Source: DASUBV01 sp963822485
Lineage (GTDB): Bacteria > Actinomycetota > Actinomycetes > Streptosporangiales > Streptosporangiaceae
Direction of reading: 5' to 3'
NCBI GenBank assembly: GCA_963822485.1
Contig: CAWGHW010000018.1
Location: forward strand, 62,001 to 126,000
DNA: 64,000 nucleotides
Part shown: in pieces, positions 63,880 to 64,000 of the stretch
Layout: the number at the start of each line of letters is the position of its first letter
Position numbering within the stretch: position 1 is the stretch's first letter
Position numbers and translations under genes: made by a program
The notes under the pieces: model-generated
Told to the model about the DNA's origin: nothing
The model's database searches: none
The model's input: the letters and a program-made list of their open reading frames with translations, nothing else

Positions 63880-64000
63880 ATGCGGCTGTTCAGGCGAGGT
63901 CGCGGCCGCCCCGCCGCGACCGACCAGCACCTGACCTTCCTCACCCGGGAGCAGGCCAGCCGCCTCAGAGCCCTGGTCCAGGAGGCGTTCGCCGCCCAGG
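63880..64000 (+). CDS. Start of an unidentified protein (cut by window end)
   Basis: ATG 63880 opens a frame MRLFRRGRGRPAATDQHLTFLTREQ followed by ASRLRALVQEAFAAQ that runs off the window. TATAAC lies about 10 bases upstream, so it may be a leaderless gene. About 40 residues are visible: a basic start and an alpha-helical segment. No function can be assigned. Confidence 0.5.
   Translation, partial: MRLFRRGRGRPAATDQHLTFLTREQASRLRALVQEAFAAQ

Noticed and set aside
1..64000. tRNA, rRNA, IS elements, phage genes or attachment sites
   Set aside because: I looked for cloverleaf-like stretches, transposase and integrase motifs and found none that I could support.

Overview
The window is very GC-rich (third codon positions almost all G or C), uses many GTG starts and GTGA/ATGA start-stop overlaps, and encodes mycothiol-type (maleylpyruvate isomerase/DinB) proteins, F420/PPOX-type and ECF sigma/SnoaL proteins. 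That points to a soil-type actinomycete (Streptosporangiales or Catenulisporales-like by feel; the genus cannot be fixed from the sequence alone). It looks like ordinary chromosome with many one- or two-gene units, each beside its own regulator, rather than a prophage or plasmid. No rRNA, tRNA, IS element or CRISPR array was seen.

Layout. 1-4.6 kb: a MocR-type regulator (cut by the window edge), a PadR regulator with a split DUF1707 membrane gene, and an ArsR-SRPBCC fusion regulator with a DinB-like partner. 4.7-10.9 kb: a DUF4873-Baeyer-Villiger monooxygenase with a coupled SDR, an APH-like kinase, a thioesterase, and an SDR divergent from an XRE regulator. 10.9-14.1 kb: repeat-rich spacer, then a fatty-acid desaturase and Rieske ferredoxin facing a LacI regulator; matching LacI-type operators lie before both transcription units. 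14.2-25 kb: two ECF sigma factors with C-terminal SnoaL-like domains, a DHFR-like reductase, a prolyl-oligopeptidase with an orphan partner, an MFS/TetR pair, an Sll1717-type P-loop ATPase and a DUF899 protein. 25.2-33.1 kb: an MFS exporter, three tandem nine-codon ORFs divergent from a membrane GGDEF gene, a MarR/ABC exporter pair, a DUF2332 protein and a GH13 enzyme. 33.1-42 kb: small regulators, an RHH-Doc toxin-antitoxin pair of lower GC, GNAT, PRC-barrel and GyrI-like proteins, a large LuxR-type ATPase regulator and a frameshifted MFS gene. 42.3-47.5 kb: a GAF/PP2C phosphatase running without a stop into a Tat-lipoprotein Rieske protein, then a ferric-reductase-like flavoprotein, an FMN-binding protein and ApbE: a membrane electron-transfer set. 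47.5-54 kb: AhpD-like, mycothiol-type, carbonic anhydrase/TetR, aldo-keto reductase, beta-hydroxyacid dehydrogenase, VOC and GH18 chitinase genes. 54.3-63.8 kb: a catabolic locus with a MerR-XRE-cupin regulator, an amino-acid permease, a B12-binding mutase-like enzyme, ALDH, class III aminotransferase, PPOX-like protein and ThDP enzyme.

The most unusual signal is at 26452-26682 (minus strand): three copies of a tiny ORF, each with a strong Shine-Dalgarno and each encoding M-R-x-x-G-E-I-W-G, with synonymous third-base differences between copies. They sit back to back with a membrane diguanylate cyclase gene across a 19-bp palindrome. The second most interesting is the uncharacterised B12-dependent amino-acid locus at 54.3-63.8 kb.

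Caution: at least five genes (near 2.88, 27.1, 41.29, 44.75 and 50.15 kb) continue in a different frame after an apparent single-base slip, and two more lack a usual start codon (13.9 and 48.1 kb). Such a density suggests residual sequencing error in a draft high-GC assembly as readily as real gene decay.
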